Assembly: GCA_965224215.1 (NCBI GenBank) | Contig: CBDCYS010000008.1 | Coordinates: forward strand, 62,001 to 126,000 | Source: CBDCYS01 sp965224215 | GTDB taxonomy: Bacteria > Acidobacteriota > Terriglobia > Bryobacterales > UBA6623 | DNA: 64,000 nt | Direction of reading: 5' to 3' | Shown: positions 27,126 to 35,631 of the stretch, one piece after another | Position numbering within the stretch: position 1 is the first letter of the stretch | How the letters are laid out: each line of letters begins with the position of its first letter | The notes under the pieces: generated by a model | Databases searched by the model: none | Told to the model about the DNA's origin: nothing | Seen by the model: only the letters and a program-made list of their open reading frames with translations | Position numbers and translations under genes: made by a program

Positions 27126-27955
27126 GGGCCTGTTAACACTAAGCTGGAAAAGCTGCTATACTGGTGATGTATGGAAATCACCGAGCAGCAATACCTCCGC
27201 ATCGAGCCGGTTTTGCCGCGCCAGCGGGGCAACGTGAGCCTGTCGAACCTGACGGTTTTAAACGCGATTTTATATGTCGCCGAGCAGGGCTGCAAATGGC
27301 GCGGCTTGCCCCAGCGCTTCGGCAACTGGCACACCATTTACACCCGCATGAACCGCTGGTCGAAGAACGGCGTGCTCGACGCCGTCTTCGAGAAACTGCA
27401 GCGCGAGCAACTGGTCCGCATCAAAATCGAAGCCGTGTCGATGGACTCGACCATCGGGAAGGTTCATCCCGACGGCACCGGTGCGTTAAAAAAACCGGTC
27501 CGCAGGCGATCGGCAAATCCCGCGGCGGATGGACCACCAAGATTCATATGGTTGCCGCAGATGCTCGAACGGCGATAACGTTCGCTCTCTCGCCCGGCCA
27601 AGCTCACGACGCCCAGCATGGCCGCGAGCTGCTGGGCGGTCTGGGGCCACTGCCCTAGCCGCTGCCGCTGCTCATGGACGGCGCCTATGAGGACATCAGA
27701 CACGCCAACTGGCTCTGGATTTCGGATGGATTCCCGTCGTGCCGCCCAAGCGTACCCGCTTGGAGCCGTGGGAGTTCGATCGAGTACTCTATCGCCGCCG
27801 CAACGAGGTCGAGAGACTCTTCCGCCGGCTCAAGGGATTCCGCCGAATCTTCTCCCGCTTCGACAAGCTCGACGTGATGTTCCTCGCCTTCCTCCACTTC
27901 GCCCTCATCGTCGAGGCTCTTCGTTTCGAGACCCCACGTTAGTGTTAACACGCCC
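27126..27955 (+). mobile_element. IS5-family element (IS427-like), degraded
   Basis: 830 bp with inverted ends gggcctgttaacactaa / its inverse with one mismatch, flanked by TA (27124-27125 and 27956-27957), the target type known for IS427-like members. Confidence 0.85.
27171..27942 (+). pseudogene. IS5/IS427-type transposase, broken
   Basis: OrfA (27171-27578) carries 'LSNLTVLNAILYVAEQGCKWRGLP' and 'GNWHTIYTRMNRW'. A ttaaaaaaac slippery run near 27488 would allow the usual -1 shift into 'KKTGPQAIGKSRGGWTTKIH'. OrfB then has an in-frame TAG (27655-27657), and after 'MDGAYED' a further shift is needed to reach 'VVPPKRTRLEPWEFDRV' and 'RRRNEVERLFRRLKGFRR' (27739 on). The shift at the A-run is probably native; the stop and second shift are lesions. 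Confidence 0.8.
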
Positions 27956-28081
27956 TAGTGCGACTCGGGCTTACCGTTCTGACCCAATGGCCGTTGCAGT
28001 CGCGAACATCAATTGCTTTGGGATAGACCAATCCCTTATGCGCCGGAGTGCCAGCTCCGACGATTTGTCCCTCTGCGGTTC

Positions 28082-28279
28082 TCACTTGCGTCCGTCCCGT
28101 GGTTCGTGCAAGCACTGTCGTACGAATTCGCTCAAATCGCTCTCCAAGTAGTAGCAGCGAGATCCGATTTTGCAATAACGGGGCGGTCGCCCCTGCAGCC
28201 GTCTCTTCCGCAGAGCCGCCGTCGAGATCGGGATGATGGTCGGTGCTTCGCGGTCGGAAAGGAATCGGTCTTGTCCCAC
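28082..28279 (-). CDS. excisionase/AlpA-like HTH protein
   Basis: A 65-residue MerR-like HTH_17 protein: 'ISTAALRKRRLQGRPPRYCK' then 'IGSRCYYLESDLSEFV', the usual winged-helix pattern of Xis/AlpA proteins. The GTG start at 28279 has GGAGG 6 bases upstream. It is the first gene after the repeat region (28331-28446), so it may bind there as excisionase, replication or transcription regulator of the island. The GTGA overlap couples it to the next gene. Confidence 0.75.
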   Translation of the reverse strand: MGQDRFLSDREAPTIIPISTAALRKRRLQGRPPRYCKIGSRCYYLESDLSEFVRQCLHEPRDGRK

Positions 28280-28330
28280 GTTTTACCTCCGTGTCGCCCG
28301 CTGTCTGAACGGGGACAATTCAAGAGTAAA

Positions 28331-28446
28331 CGTAGGCAGGCGTAGGATTACGTAGGAGAATTCAGCAGTGAATGTTTAACAATAACTGCCTTGTTTGGCA
28401 ACCACTTAGGGCGTAGGAGCGGCGTAGGGTGACGTAGGAAGATTCA
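28331..28446. repeat. two clusters of iteron-like cgtagg repeats
   Basis: Three cgtagg units spaced 10 bp (28331, 28341, 28351) and three spaced 11 and 10 bp (28412, 28423, 28433). Each cluster ends in a similar (g)a(g)attca. The spacing matches one helical turn. It lies in the 180-bp region between the HTH gene and the 278-residue gene of an element with its own primase and helicase, so it is a candidate replication origin or operator. Confidence 0.6.
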
Positions 28447-28458
28447 CGATAGGACGGC

Positions 28459-29295
28459 TTACGGTCCTATTTTGAGACGGTATTCTCCATTCAGAACTTT
28501 CTCGATGCGCTCGGACATTGCAGAATCTTCCCGAAGGATGCCTTTTTTCCATCTAGTCCCGTCTGCGCGGTGTACGACTACACCCGCTTTATCCCCGGCT
28601 GAGCGCCAAACATCCGCCTCTTTGCAACCATGCTTGCTACAAAAGGCACTCAATCGAGACGTTCGATCTTTGGCGAGTGTCTGTTGATCGGGCTCGGCTG
28701 CTAGCAAGGTCGGGGTGTGATTCTCAGATACGCGAGCTTCTCCCTCGATAGCCGATTCCGCGCCTAATCCTGTGTTGGCTTCGGCTGTCTCGCTGAGCCG
28801 TTCTTCTTCGGCAGCCCACGCCTTGGACTGCCATTCGGATTCCAGCACTCCGATATGATCTTTAGCGGTCTCAGTATCGGTGAGGCCGACAGCTTCCCGG
28901 CCTAAGTGAGGGAGGCTTGCGAGGAATGTTGGCGTGTCCGGCGATACAGATAGCAGCGCTGTAGCCTTAGCGTTGTAGTAGGTCGAAGCCAACTCTATCT
29001 CCGAGTCAACAAGTTGCTCGCGCAAACGAGAAGTGAGTGTAAGTGCCTGTACATTGAGCGAATGCCGTTTCTCTTTCAGTCCATCCAAATCGAGAGCCAA
29101 GCCCAGATCAATCTCATGCGTGTCGATTTGGTCGGCTTCGGCTTTAAGTGCCTTCGCCTTCTCAAAGCCGCGCGAAACGTTCAGCATGGTCGCTCGGTGT
29201 TTCGAGAAAGCGGCTTCCATTGCCTGGTTGAGCTGCGCCAAGAAAACAGGCGTCAACCGTGATTCGAGTTTATGAAGGGCTAGTTCCTTTGGCAC
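28459..29295 (-). CDS. hypothetical coiled-coil protein, 278 residues
   Basis: It begins MPKELALHKLESRLTPVFL and is mainly helical, with a coiled-coil-like middle ('HRATMLNVSRGFEKAKALKA'). An acidic linker leads to a C-terminal 'SKHGCKEADVWRSAGDKAGV' segment and 'VVVHRADGTRWKKGILRED', which may be a small DNA-binding domain. Not recognised. It is transcribed toward the repeat cluster. The frame is intact. Confidence 0.6.
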   Translation of the reverse strand: MPKELALHKLESRLTPVFLAQLNQAMEAAFSKHRATMLNVSRGFEKAKALKAEADQIDTHEIDLGLALDLDGLKEKRHSLNVQALTLTSRLREQLVDSEIELASTYYNAKATALLSVSPDTPTFLASLPHLGREAVGLTDTETAKDHIGVLESEWQSKAWAAEEERLSETAEANTGLGAESAIEGEARVSENHTPTLLAAEPDQQTLAKDRTSRLSAFCSKHGCKEADVWRSAGDKAGVVVHRADGTRWKKGILREDSAMSERIEKVLNGEYRLKIGP

Positions 29296-29552
29296 CGCTG
29301 CTGCCTCCTGGCGCAGCTCCTGAGAAGTGTTGACCGCCAGGCGGGTCAGGAAGTCCCGCTTTTCACCTCGCGAAAAGCTAGGCGGTCAATTCTGTACTTG
29401 GACTAGGGTAGGGGCTTCGCAAGCCCTGTCGCAACTGCCAGCCCGCATGCCGGGCGAGTGCGGTCCCGGAGGGGATGTGTATTCCTCCAAGTAGACCCTA
29501 AGGTTGCATATGATAGCGCAACCGGCACCATACTAAAGGCTACCTTTAAAGC
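29296..29552. other. intergenic region with inverted repeat
   Basis: ttgaccgcc (29330-29338) and its inverse (29381-29389) bracket an inner hairpin (cttttcacctcgcgaaaag). No gene seen. Confidence 0.4.
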
Positions 29553-30857
29553 TCTTCCGGCATTTTAGTGGCTAGGGAGCGAGGTTCAGCCCACCGCAGT
29601 GGAAGTAGATGGCATTGACGAAGTTCTGTTTGTTTCGGAAACCCCGGGCGGTGTACTTCACCCACTGAATTTTGGCGTTCAAGGATTCGCTGGTCGCGTT
29701 GGTGACGCGGTGGCGCAGGTAGGTCACGATGTTTGCAAAGCGCCGCTTGAGCATCCGGCCCACTTCAATCATCGGTTGCAGGCGGCTCCTCACCGCCCAG
29801 TTGTGCCACCAGCGAAAGTGTTTTCGGGCTGGCCGCTCGTAGCGGTAGTCGAAGAACGCCATCATCGTTTCCTTCAAAGCCCAGGCCCGCGCCGTTTTCA
29901 AGCCGCTGTCCCGCAGGGCCGCAAACGCTCGCCGGTCTTTGGGCTCCATCCGTGCCGGGTGCCTTAGCCAGTCATAGCGCGTTCCCACCAGCGTGTCGTC
30001 TCCGGCCGCGCGCAGGATCTTGTTCTCCTTCCGGCGCACTTTGTCCACCGCGCCTCCCAGATGCTGGGCGATGTGAAACTTGTCGAAGACGATCTTGCCG
30101 TCGGCTTCCGGCAGGTGCTCCCGCACCGAGGCGATGTAGGGATTCCACATGTCCATGGCCACCGCCTCGACCGCGCCGATTTGCTCCGGCGTCAGGGTCG
30201 CCCAGAATCCGTCCAGGCTACTCTGTTTGCGGTCTTGAGCCACGTACAGCACCCGCCCCCGTGCCAGATCGTTCACCAAGGTTAGATAGTGATGGCCCTT
30301 GCGAAAGGCCTTCTCATCGACACCGAGTTGCGTGACCGGCTCGGCTTGTCGGCGCTCCAATCCCCGCTTCACCGCTCGCTCCATGATGCCGTGAATCTCG
30401 TCCCAACTTAGCTTCAACAACCCGGCCACTGCCTTCTGGCTGGCCGCCTTGAGCCATTCAATCGCCAGCGCTTCAAACAGCGTCGTGAAGCGGCTGGAGG
30501 GCTCGGCCCAGGGTAGTTTCACCACGCGCACTCCGTGCTCGGGGCATTCACTGCGGGGCGGGGTGGCGTGCAGGATCGTACGATATTGGCACGTATCCAA
30601 GTGTCGCCACTGCCGCTCGGGCTGATGGTCGTGGAGTTGGCAGGAGGCGCCGCATTCCGGACACGGCCAATCCATCCCGTCCGGATGAGCCAGATGAACA
30701 TGGATCTCTCCCGCCTCCAGCTCTAAGTCCACCGAGTCCACCTGCCAGGGAGCCTCGATTCCGAGGATGCGCCGATACAACTCGTGATCTTGCATCCCGG
30801 AATTGTCGCATGCCGGCCTGGGCAGGCCGCCATCCACCCACTACAAACCCGGAATTC
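29553..30857 (-). mobile_element. ISL3-family element
   Basis: Imperfect inverted ends (ttccggcattttagtgg-like on the left; the inverse of ttccgggtttgtagtgg on the right) enclose one transposase. Exact ends and target duplication were not resolved. Confidence 0.65.
29572..30792 (-). CDS. ISL3-family transposase
   Basis: About 406 residues. The N-terminal zinc ribbon (CPECGASC...) and HTH precede the DDE_Tnp_ISL3 core: 'QLGVDEKAFRKGHHYLTLV' with Asp, 'AVEAVAMDMWNPYIASV' with the second Asp, 'IVFDKFHIAQHL', and 'ATSESLNAKIQWVKYTARG' with the Glu. ATG at 30792 is the sensible start; the frame is open to 30837. Intact. It separates the Fic gene from the rest of the island. Confidence 0.92.
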   Translation of the reverse strand, partial: QDHELYRRILGIEAPWQVDSVDLELEAGEIHVHLAHPDGMDWPCPECGASCQLHDHQPERQWRHLDTCQYRTILHATPPRSECPEHGVRVVKLPWAEPSSRFTTLFEALAIEWLKAASQKAVAGLLKLSWDEIHGIMERAVKRGLERRQAEPVTQLGVDEKAFRKGHHYLTLVNDLARGRVLYVAQDRKQSSLDGFWATLTPEQIGAVEAVAMDMWNPYIASVREHLPEADGKIVFDKFHIAQHLGGAVDKVRRKENKILRAAGDDTLVGTRYDWLRHPARMEPKDRRAFAALRDSGLKTARAWALKETMMAFFDYRYERPARKHFRWWHNWAVRSRLQPMIEVGRMLKRRFANIVTYLRHRVTNATSESLNAKIQWVKYTARGFRNKQNFVNAIYFHCGGLNLAP

Positions 30858-30908
30858 CCCCCTTTAATAAGGAGCGGGATAGCCGCGTTGAGAAAGGTAG
30901 GGTTTACT

Positions 30909-32060
30909 ATGAACCGTTCGTCATCGGGTCGCGCCGGTCCGTACGTTAACCAGCCAACGGGGTACCAAGCCTTCGTGCCAGCGTCCCTGCCGCCCGATCC
31001 GCCTCTGCGGATGACACCCGCGCTCGAGGCGCTACTTTCGGCAGCCAACCTCGCAATTGGGCGCCTGGACGGCTCTGTGTTCACCCTGCCAGATCCGGAC
31101 CTCTTCGTGATGATGTACGTGCGCAAGGAGGCCGTGTTGTCCAGCCAAATCGAAGGCACGGAGAGTTCCTTGCAGGATGTGTTGGCGGCCGAGGCTAAAA
31201 TCTTTTCGCCCGATCGCCCCAAGGATGTCGGAGAAGTCATCAACTACGTCACCGCGATGAACTACGGTCTGGAGCGACTGGCGACGCTTCCGGTTTCAAG
31301 TCGGCTGATACGTGAGATCCATGGGGTCTTGCTTAAGGGCGTGCGCGGTAGTGACCGGACGCCGGGCGAACTGCGGAAAAGTCAGAACTGGATCGGCCCT
31401 GGCGGTTGTGGGCTGCCTGAGGCGACGTTTATTCCCCCTCCGCCGGATGAAGTGCCTAAAGCTCTCTCTGAATTGGAAAACTTTCTGCACGCCGATGATG
31501 ATTTGCCTTCGCTCGTCAAGGTGGGGCTCGCGCATGCTCAGTTCGAAACGATCCACCCGTTCCTCGACGGAAACGGGCGTGTGGGACGCCTCTTAATCGC
31601 ATTCCTTCTGGTTCAGGGCCAAGTGCTCCACAAACCGGTGCTGTACCTGTCCCATTACTTCAAACGTCACCAGCAGGAGTATTACGATCGTCTTCAGGCA
31701 GTGCGTGATACCGGCGAATGGGAGGGATGGCTCACCTTTTTCTTGCGGGGCGTGGCGGAGGTCAGCGAGGAGGCCGCTAAAATGGCGCGGGCCATCCTCG
31801 CGTTGCGCGAAAGGCTTCGCTTGCAGATCACAACCCATTTGGGCCGCTCTGCCGGGAATGGCCTTACGGTCCTCGAGTATATGTTCAGGATGCCCCTCAT
31901 CACTGTGAATAATGTAAAGGTCCTAATCGAAACCAGCTATCCCGCTGCCAATGACCTGGTACAACGCTTGGTGCAGCAGGGCGTTGTCAGTGAGACAACC
32001 GGCCAAGCGCGCAATCGGAGGTTCCGATTCGATGATTATATCGTGCTATTCTCCGACTAA
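30909..32060 (+). CDS. Fic-family AMP-transferase with N-terminal inhibitory motif
   Basis: 383 residues. The Fic core holds the full catalytic motif HPFLDGNGRVGR (catalytic His, Asp and the Arg for ATP phosphates), so it is expected to transfer AMP to protein hydroxyls. Near residue 80 'LSSQIEGTES' carries the (S/T)xxxE(G/N) inhibitory helix motif, so it self-inhibits as in class II Fic proteins. A C-terminal winged helix ('TVNNVKVLIETSYPAANDLV') probably binds DNA. ATG at 30909 follows an AGGTAGGG site. The gene is intact while many island genes are broken. Its place beside the right att copy is where satellites often carry defence or toxin cargo. The target is unknown. Confidence 0.92.
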   Translation: MNRSSSGRAGPYVNQPTGYQAFVPASLPPDPPLRMTPALEALLSAANLAIGRLDGSVFTLPDPDLFVMMYVRKEAVLSSQIEGTESSLQDVLAAEAKIFSPDRPKDVGEVINYVTAMNYGLERLATLPVSSRLIREIHGVLLKGVRGSDRTPGELRKSQNWIGPGGCGLPEATFIPPPPDEVPKALSELENFLHADDDLPSLVKVGLAHAQFETIHPFLDGNGRVGRLLIAFLLVQGQVLHKPVLYLSHYFKRHQQEYYDRLQAVRDTGEWEGWLTFFLRGVAEVSEEAAKMARAILALRERLRLQITTHLGRSAGNGLTVLEYMFRMPLITVNNVKVLIETSYPAANDLVQRLVQQGVVSETTGQARNRRFRFDDYIVLFSD

Positions 32061-32094
32061 ACCTAGCCAATGGTCTGGCCGGGCAGCGAACCCA

Positions 32095-32118
32095 AAGTGT
32101 AGTGAGAATTGTAGAGAC
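32095..32118. promoter_or_regulatory. candidate integrase arm sites, right
   Basis: agtgtagtgagaattgtagagac matches the motif group at 21735-21776 (gaattgtagagac identical). The site lies about 115 bases inside the right att copy. Confidence 0.4.
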
Positions 32119-32158
32119 CCACCAGAACAAACCAGAGTAAACGGTCCTAGTGGGTCTC
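32114..32158 (+). terminator. 9-bp stem hairpin after fic
   Basis: gagacccac and gtgggtctc are separated by 27 bases, 53 bases after the fic stop codon. There is no U-run, so this is a weak terminator candidate. Confidence 0.4.
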
Positions 32159-32233
32159 AATGCTAGCCGGGTCTAAGTCACTGAAAACTAGCAACATAGG
32201 GCACTCGGTCGCACTCGGTAGCAACCATTCGGC

Positions 32234-32277
32234 CCTGCGTGTGAAGCAGGCGCTCTAACCAACTGAGCTACGCGCCC
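32234..32277. repeat. att site, right copy (tRNA-Val 5' half)
   Basis: 44 bp identical to 21661-21704. It is not a full tRNA: the 3' half and CCA are absent. Two direct copies of a gcactcggt motif lie just before it (32192-32212 region). Confidence 0.88.
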
Positions 32278-33049
32278 CAAGGGATTATTCCATTGATTAT
32301 AAATCAGTTCCATTTTTGCGCTCATGCCAAAAGTGTAGCCGAGGCTACGTACTGTAGCAGAACTGTAACAAAACCCCTCAGTTAGGTCGAACTGTAGCTG
32401 GATCGCATTGGGATTCCCCCGTATGCCGGTTGAGTTTTGCCAGAGCTTCCCGCTTCATCTGCAACTTCATTTGCGAGTACTTCTTGAATACGCGGGCATC
32501 CGTCTGCCTGAGCATTTGGGTGACCCACTCATCCACCACACCGCCGGCACTGAGCCGAGTGGCATAGGTTGACCGCAGATCATACATGCGAAAGTGAGCA
32601 ATGCCCGCCCGCTGCAACGTAACTGCCCAAATCTTCTTGAAGCTCTGTTGATAACCCACCGGACTCCGAGGACTAGGAAACAACCATGGGCCGGGGCCCG
32701 CAATACCCAACTGGCTGCGAAAAGCCTCCACGGCAATATCCGTCAAGGGCACTTCCGCAACACCCTCGGGTGTTTTGGAATCGGGAATCCATACCACCGC
32801 ATTCCCCAGGTCCAGTTCCTGTTTTCGCATTGGTGCCAGCTCCTTATAGATCCGCAATCCCGTCTCGGTGATGATCCGGATCACATTGCGCAAATACTCG
32901 GGAGCATGAAACTCAATCTGCTGCTGTTCCGACCAGGTCGTATAGTGCGGTCGAAACAGACCCTGCAGCGATACTGGGAACTCGACCCCAGAACACGGAT
33001 TGGCCGGAATCAACTTCTTCTTGACTGCGACGTTCAAAATCCGACCTAG

Positions 33050-34509
33050 GCCCAATACTCTTCACTTAAGCATCCTGACGCAGGATGCGAAGTCAGTCCG
33101 CTCACGGGACAGCGCGCCAGGTGGTCGCAGTTTGTAGCTGCTCATCTTGCGCTTGACGCCGCGCGGACGTCGCATCCCCCGGCTCGAGTGCACGCGCTCG
33201 TCCAGGAGTTCCCTCAAGACCGCCTCATCAAACGCTTCCTTGTCCCGAGGGGGGGATCGCGACCGCGCGGGACAGCTTGCGTCGTACGACCCGCACCGCA
33301 TGCAGGTACGATAATCGATCCGGATCTTCGTCGGCGCGCAGCGCCGCCTCGTGCATCAACCCGCGGATCGCGAAATGCGCCATCAGTAATCCGTAGAACT
33401 CTTGCCGCACCAACTCCGGCGTCTTGCTGCGCAGCACGATCCGCGCGCCGCGCAGATGCGTCTTGAGTTCGTCGAGCGCCCCCTCAATCTCCCAGCGTTC
33501 CGAGTACAGCGCCGCCAACTCCACCGCCGGCGCTTGCGCGGGATCGAGAATCGTCGTCAGCAGTCGATAGAACTCCTCGGCGTCGTCAATGCCCTCGAGC
33601 TGATACTCGATGACGCGCACAGCGAGCGGCCGCCGGCGCTTGCGCCGGTCGGCTTCCGAGGCGTAGATCGCGCTGCGGTAGGAGCCATCGGCGAAGCGCT
33701 CGAGCACGTCCAAGCGCAGATGTTTCTTGGCTCGCCACAGCAGGTGCGCGCCCGTCTCGCGTGCTTGCCGCCACAGCTGATAGCCGAGGAAATTGCGGTC
33801 CGCCAAGCACAGCATGCCCTTCGCGAGCGCCGGCAGAACCTGTTTGGCGAGCGTGATCTCGCCCCTCGCGCAGGGCCCCATGCGGCTGGCGAACAGCACG
33901 TGCGTGCCGTTCTCCAGCAACGAGACGAAGCGCAGTTGCGGGAACGCGCTGGCTCCCCGCGAGGCGCCCGGATAGCCGAACGCCGTGCGGTTGGCGGCCT
34001 GATCGGCGACATCGAGCGTCGAACCGTCGAGCGAAACCAAACGCCATTCCCGATAAAACAATCCGCACGTCTTTTTCGTCGCCAACGGTCGCACCAACTC
34101 GTCGTGCAACTGCTCGACCGGCTCGACCCCCAATCGCGAACGGCCTTGCGAGATCCCCGAATCGCCCGCCACTTTGAGCGGCGCAGCGGGATCCTGCAGC
34201 CACTGCAATCCTTCCAGCAGGCAACGCAGCCCCTCGCGGTAGGACGACTGCATATACAGCGCCAGGGCGATGACGTAGTAGACCATGACAGGTGCCGGCA
34301 AGTCGCGTTGTCGCCGCGAGGCCCGGCCGCAGTCTCGCAAGACGCGATCGACCGCGTGACGCGGGAACCAGTGCGCGATCACGCCCAAGCTGATGTAGTC
34401 GGTAATGCGACTGCCGGGCGGCAGTGCTGCTCTCGTTCGTGCCATCTGAGACCTCCTCTTCTCCGAAACAGTATGCCACAGAAATGTTCTGAAGTGAAGA
34501 GTATTGGGC
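33050..34509 (-). mobile_element. IS4-type element, 1460 bp
   Basis: Inverted ends gcccaatactcttcactt / its inverse at 33050 and 34509, flanked by CTAG (33046-33049 and 34510-34513). It interrupts the second integrase gene. Confidence 0.85.
33062..34445 (-). pseudogene. IS4-family transposase, C-terminal frameshift
   Basis: ATG at 34445 has a strong GAGGAGG site. It shows an Nterm_IS4-like start ('SLGVIAHWFPRHAVDRVL'), DDE residues ('SLDGSTLDVADQ', 'MLCLADRNFLGYQLW') and the Y-(2)-R-(3)-E-(6)-K signature ('YSERWEIEGALDELK'). The main frame ends at 33228. The natural tail ('KEAFDEAVLRELLDERV', 'PRGVKRKMSSYKLRP') is in the next frame to 33062. The two meet at a run of seven C (33249-33255 on the plus strand as G). 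Six C would fuse them, so this may be slippage, an assembly error or a real lesion. Confidence 0.82.
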
Positions 34510-34966
34510 CTAGCACCCGAAACTCCTGATGCACCATGGTTGGTTTCAAGGTGCCAAGGTTCGGTATCCCCGAGCGGTCCTGACTCTCTTTGGCTGCTGC
34601 AGCCGTCGACGAAGGTACATCTCGATTTCATCAGCACTGATTTCAGACAGCTTTCGATTGCCCCAGACCGGTCGTAGTTGCTTCAATGCGTTGCTGTTTG
34701 CCTCGTGTGTTTTTGCGGCTCGAATCGGCGGCTGAGAGTAGTGCTCCAGAAAAAAATCCCCCCATTCGCCAAAGCTGAGTTTTTCACCCTTCCGCATAAC
34801 CGCAAGGGTGTTCTGATCACGAGCTTGCAGTCGCTCGCGAAGCCTCTGTTGGGCTTCCTGCCACTCTTCACAGAATGTTGATTCCTGATGGCGTCTACCG
34901 TCACGATCTCGGTACCACATCCACCAGAATTTGGTGCCAGGTCGCTGATACACGCCACCGTCATGT

Positions 34967-35167
34967 CTACTTGGTCGTGCCATTCTCCACCTTCTGTTTG
35001 AATGAAGCGCGAAAGGCCACGAGGTCCGATTCGAGGAACCGGATGTTGCGGCCCATCACGCGGAGATGGGGAATCTGCTTTCGCTCTACCCAACGATACA
35101 CCAGTTGAGCACTGACGCCAAGAAACTTCGCGGCCCCTCTGACGGTCATGGGGCAGTCACTGTGCAT
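34967..35167 (-). CDS. excisionase-like HTH protein
   Basis: 66 residues, HTH_17 type: 'MTVRGAAKFLGVSAQLVYRW' then 'VERKQIPHLRVMGRNIRFLE' and a short basic tail. Its 3' end overlaps the second integrase start by 17 bases, the usual xis-int order. It is intact although its integrase is broken. Confidence 0.8.
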   Translation of the reverse strand: MHSDCPMTVRGAAKFLGVSAQLVYRWVERKQIPHLRVMGRNIRFLESDLVAFRASFKQKVENGTTK

Positions 35168-35194
35168 TAGGTCACACTTAGAGACGGCGAATCA

Positions 35195-35473
35195 TCAGAT
35201 TTTGGTCTGGGAAATTGCTCCACCGGACTCTTCGGATTCAACGACTGGTGTGCTGGCCGGAACACCAGTTTTGGTGCCGCCATCTTGGTGTTGAGATTCC
35301 TCTGCCGCTCCCCTGGGCCCACGTCTCCTTCTTGCCCGGTTCGGCGAGGGAGACCTTTCCTTGAGCCGCTCCTCCATCTTGTCGGCGATAATGCGGTAGA
35401 CAATCTCCGCTGCTTCAATCGGCGCAGACTCAAAGTACCGCACCACTTCTACTTCCATGGTTGTTTTAGGCAT
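35195..35473 (-). CDS. hypothetical protein, 92 residues
   Basis: It begins MPKTTMEVEVVRYFESAPIE, with a helical N-terminal half ('AEIVYRIIADKMEERLKE') and a disordered Arg/Ser/Gly tail ('RRRRGPRGAAEES'). A GAGGAA site precedes the ATG. It is upstream of the xis-int pair in the same direction. Not recognised; short proteins like this are common regulators in integrative elements. Confidence 0.6.
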   Translation of the reverse strand: MPKTTMEVEVVRYFESAPIEAAEIVYRIIADKMEERLKERSPSPNRARRRRGPRGAAEESQHQDGGTKTGVPASTPVVESEESGGAISQTKI

Positions 35474-35631
35474 TTGCTGTTCCTCTACTTAACACTGACG
35501 ACATAAAAACAGTCGCTCTTACAGGACTGCGCCGTTTAGGTCTGTGAAATTTTGTTTCCTTGTTCCCCAATCGATTCATGTTGTCGTGACTGAGGCAAAT
35601 GACCAGGTTCCGGGTAAGCCTGAGTTAGCTG

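Larger units (their letters stand above)
26930..28085 (-). pseudogene. hypothetical protein, split by an IS5-type element
   Basis: GTG at 28085 overlaps the stop of the HTH gene (GTGA). The frame reads 'VRTAEGQIVGAGTPAHKGL' and is cut after 'VSPSRT' by the IS. Removing the IS (27126-27955) and one TA copy rejoins the frame to 'SQIVALRSGRPVIGNNRV' and ends 'RRCAQYGR' at 26930. The rebuilt protein has about 108 residues. No family recognised. The exact rejoining shows that it was a real gene of the island operon. Confidence 0.65.
21661..32277. mobile_element. 10.6-kb integrated island (satellite- or plasmid-like) at tRNA-Val
   Basis: It is bounded by the 44-bp repeats. The integrase gene lies next to the left repeat. 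Inside are a 131-residue protein, an exported TPR-like protein, RepA-type helicase, CHC2 primase, DUF1376 protein, small proteins, an excisionase-like HTH protein, iteron-like repeats, a coiled-coil protein, two IS elements and a Fic enzyme at the far end. There are no capsid, tail or conjugation genes, so a phage satellite or a small integrated replicon is more likely than a prophage. Several genes are broken, so it is probably immobile. Confidence 0.75.
32378..34983 (-). pseudogene. second tyrosine recombinase, split by an IS4-type element and frameshifted
   Basis: The N-terminal part (34983 down to about 34514: 'MARPSRHDGGVYQRPGTKF', 'LSFGEWGDFFLEHYSQPPIR') and the C-terminal part (33049-32378: 'ETGLRIYKELAPMRKQELDL', 'FRMYDLRSTYATRL', 'VFKKYSQMKLQMKREALA') are separated by an IS at 33050-34509. 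After removing it, one further indel near 34545 is needed to read 'TLKPTMVHQEFRVLGRILNV'. The catalytic Tyr and Arg are visible; the usual His of HxxR is Tyr in 'YDLRST'. It lies directly beside the right att copy, with an excisionase gene upstream overlapping its start. This suggests a second element integrated in tandem at the same site. Confidence 0.85.

Noticed and set aside
27486..27495. Frameshift in the IS5-type transposase as damage
   Set aside because: The A-run is the usual -1 slippage site of IS427-like elements; only the later TAG and second shift are counted as lesions.
28331..28446. CRISPR array
   Set aside because: The repeat unit is only 6 bp at 10-11 bp spacing with no spacers; iterons or operators fit better. 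No CRISPR array was seen in the window.
32234..32277. Second tRNA-Val gene
   Set aside because: Only the 5' half is present; no T arm, acceptor 3' strand or CCA. It is the att copy.
21661..32277. Complete prophage
   Set aside because: No terminase, portal, capsid, tail or lysis genes are present.
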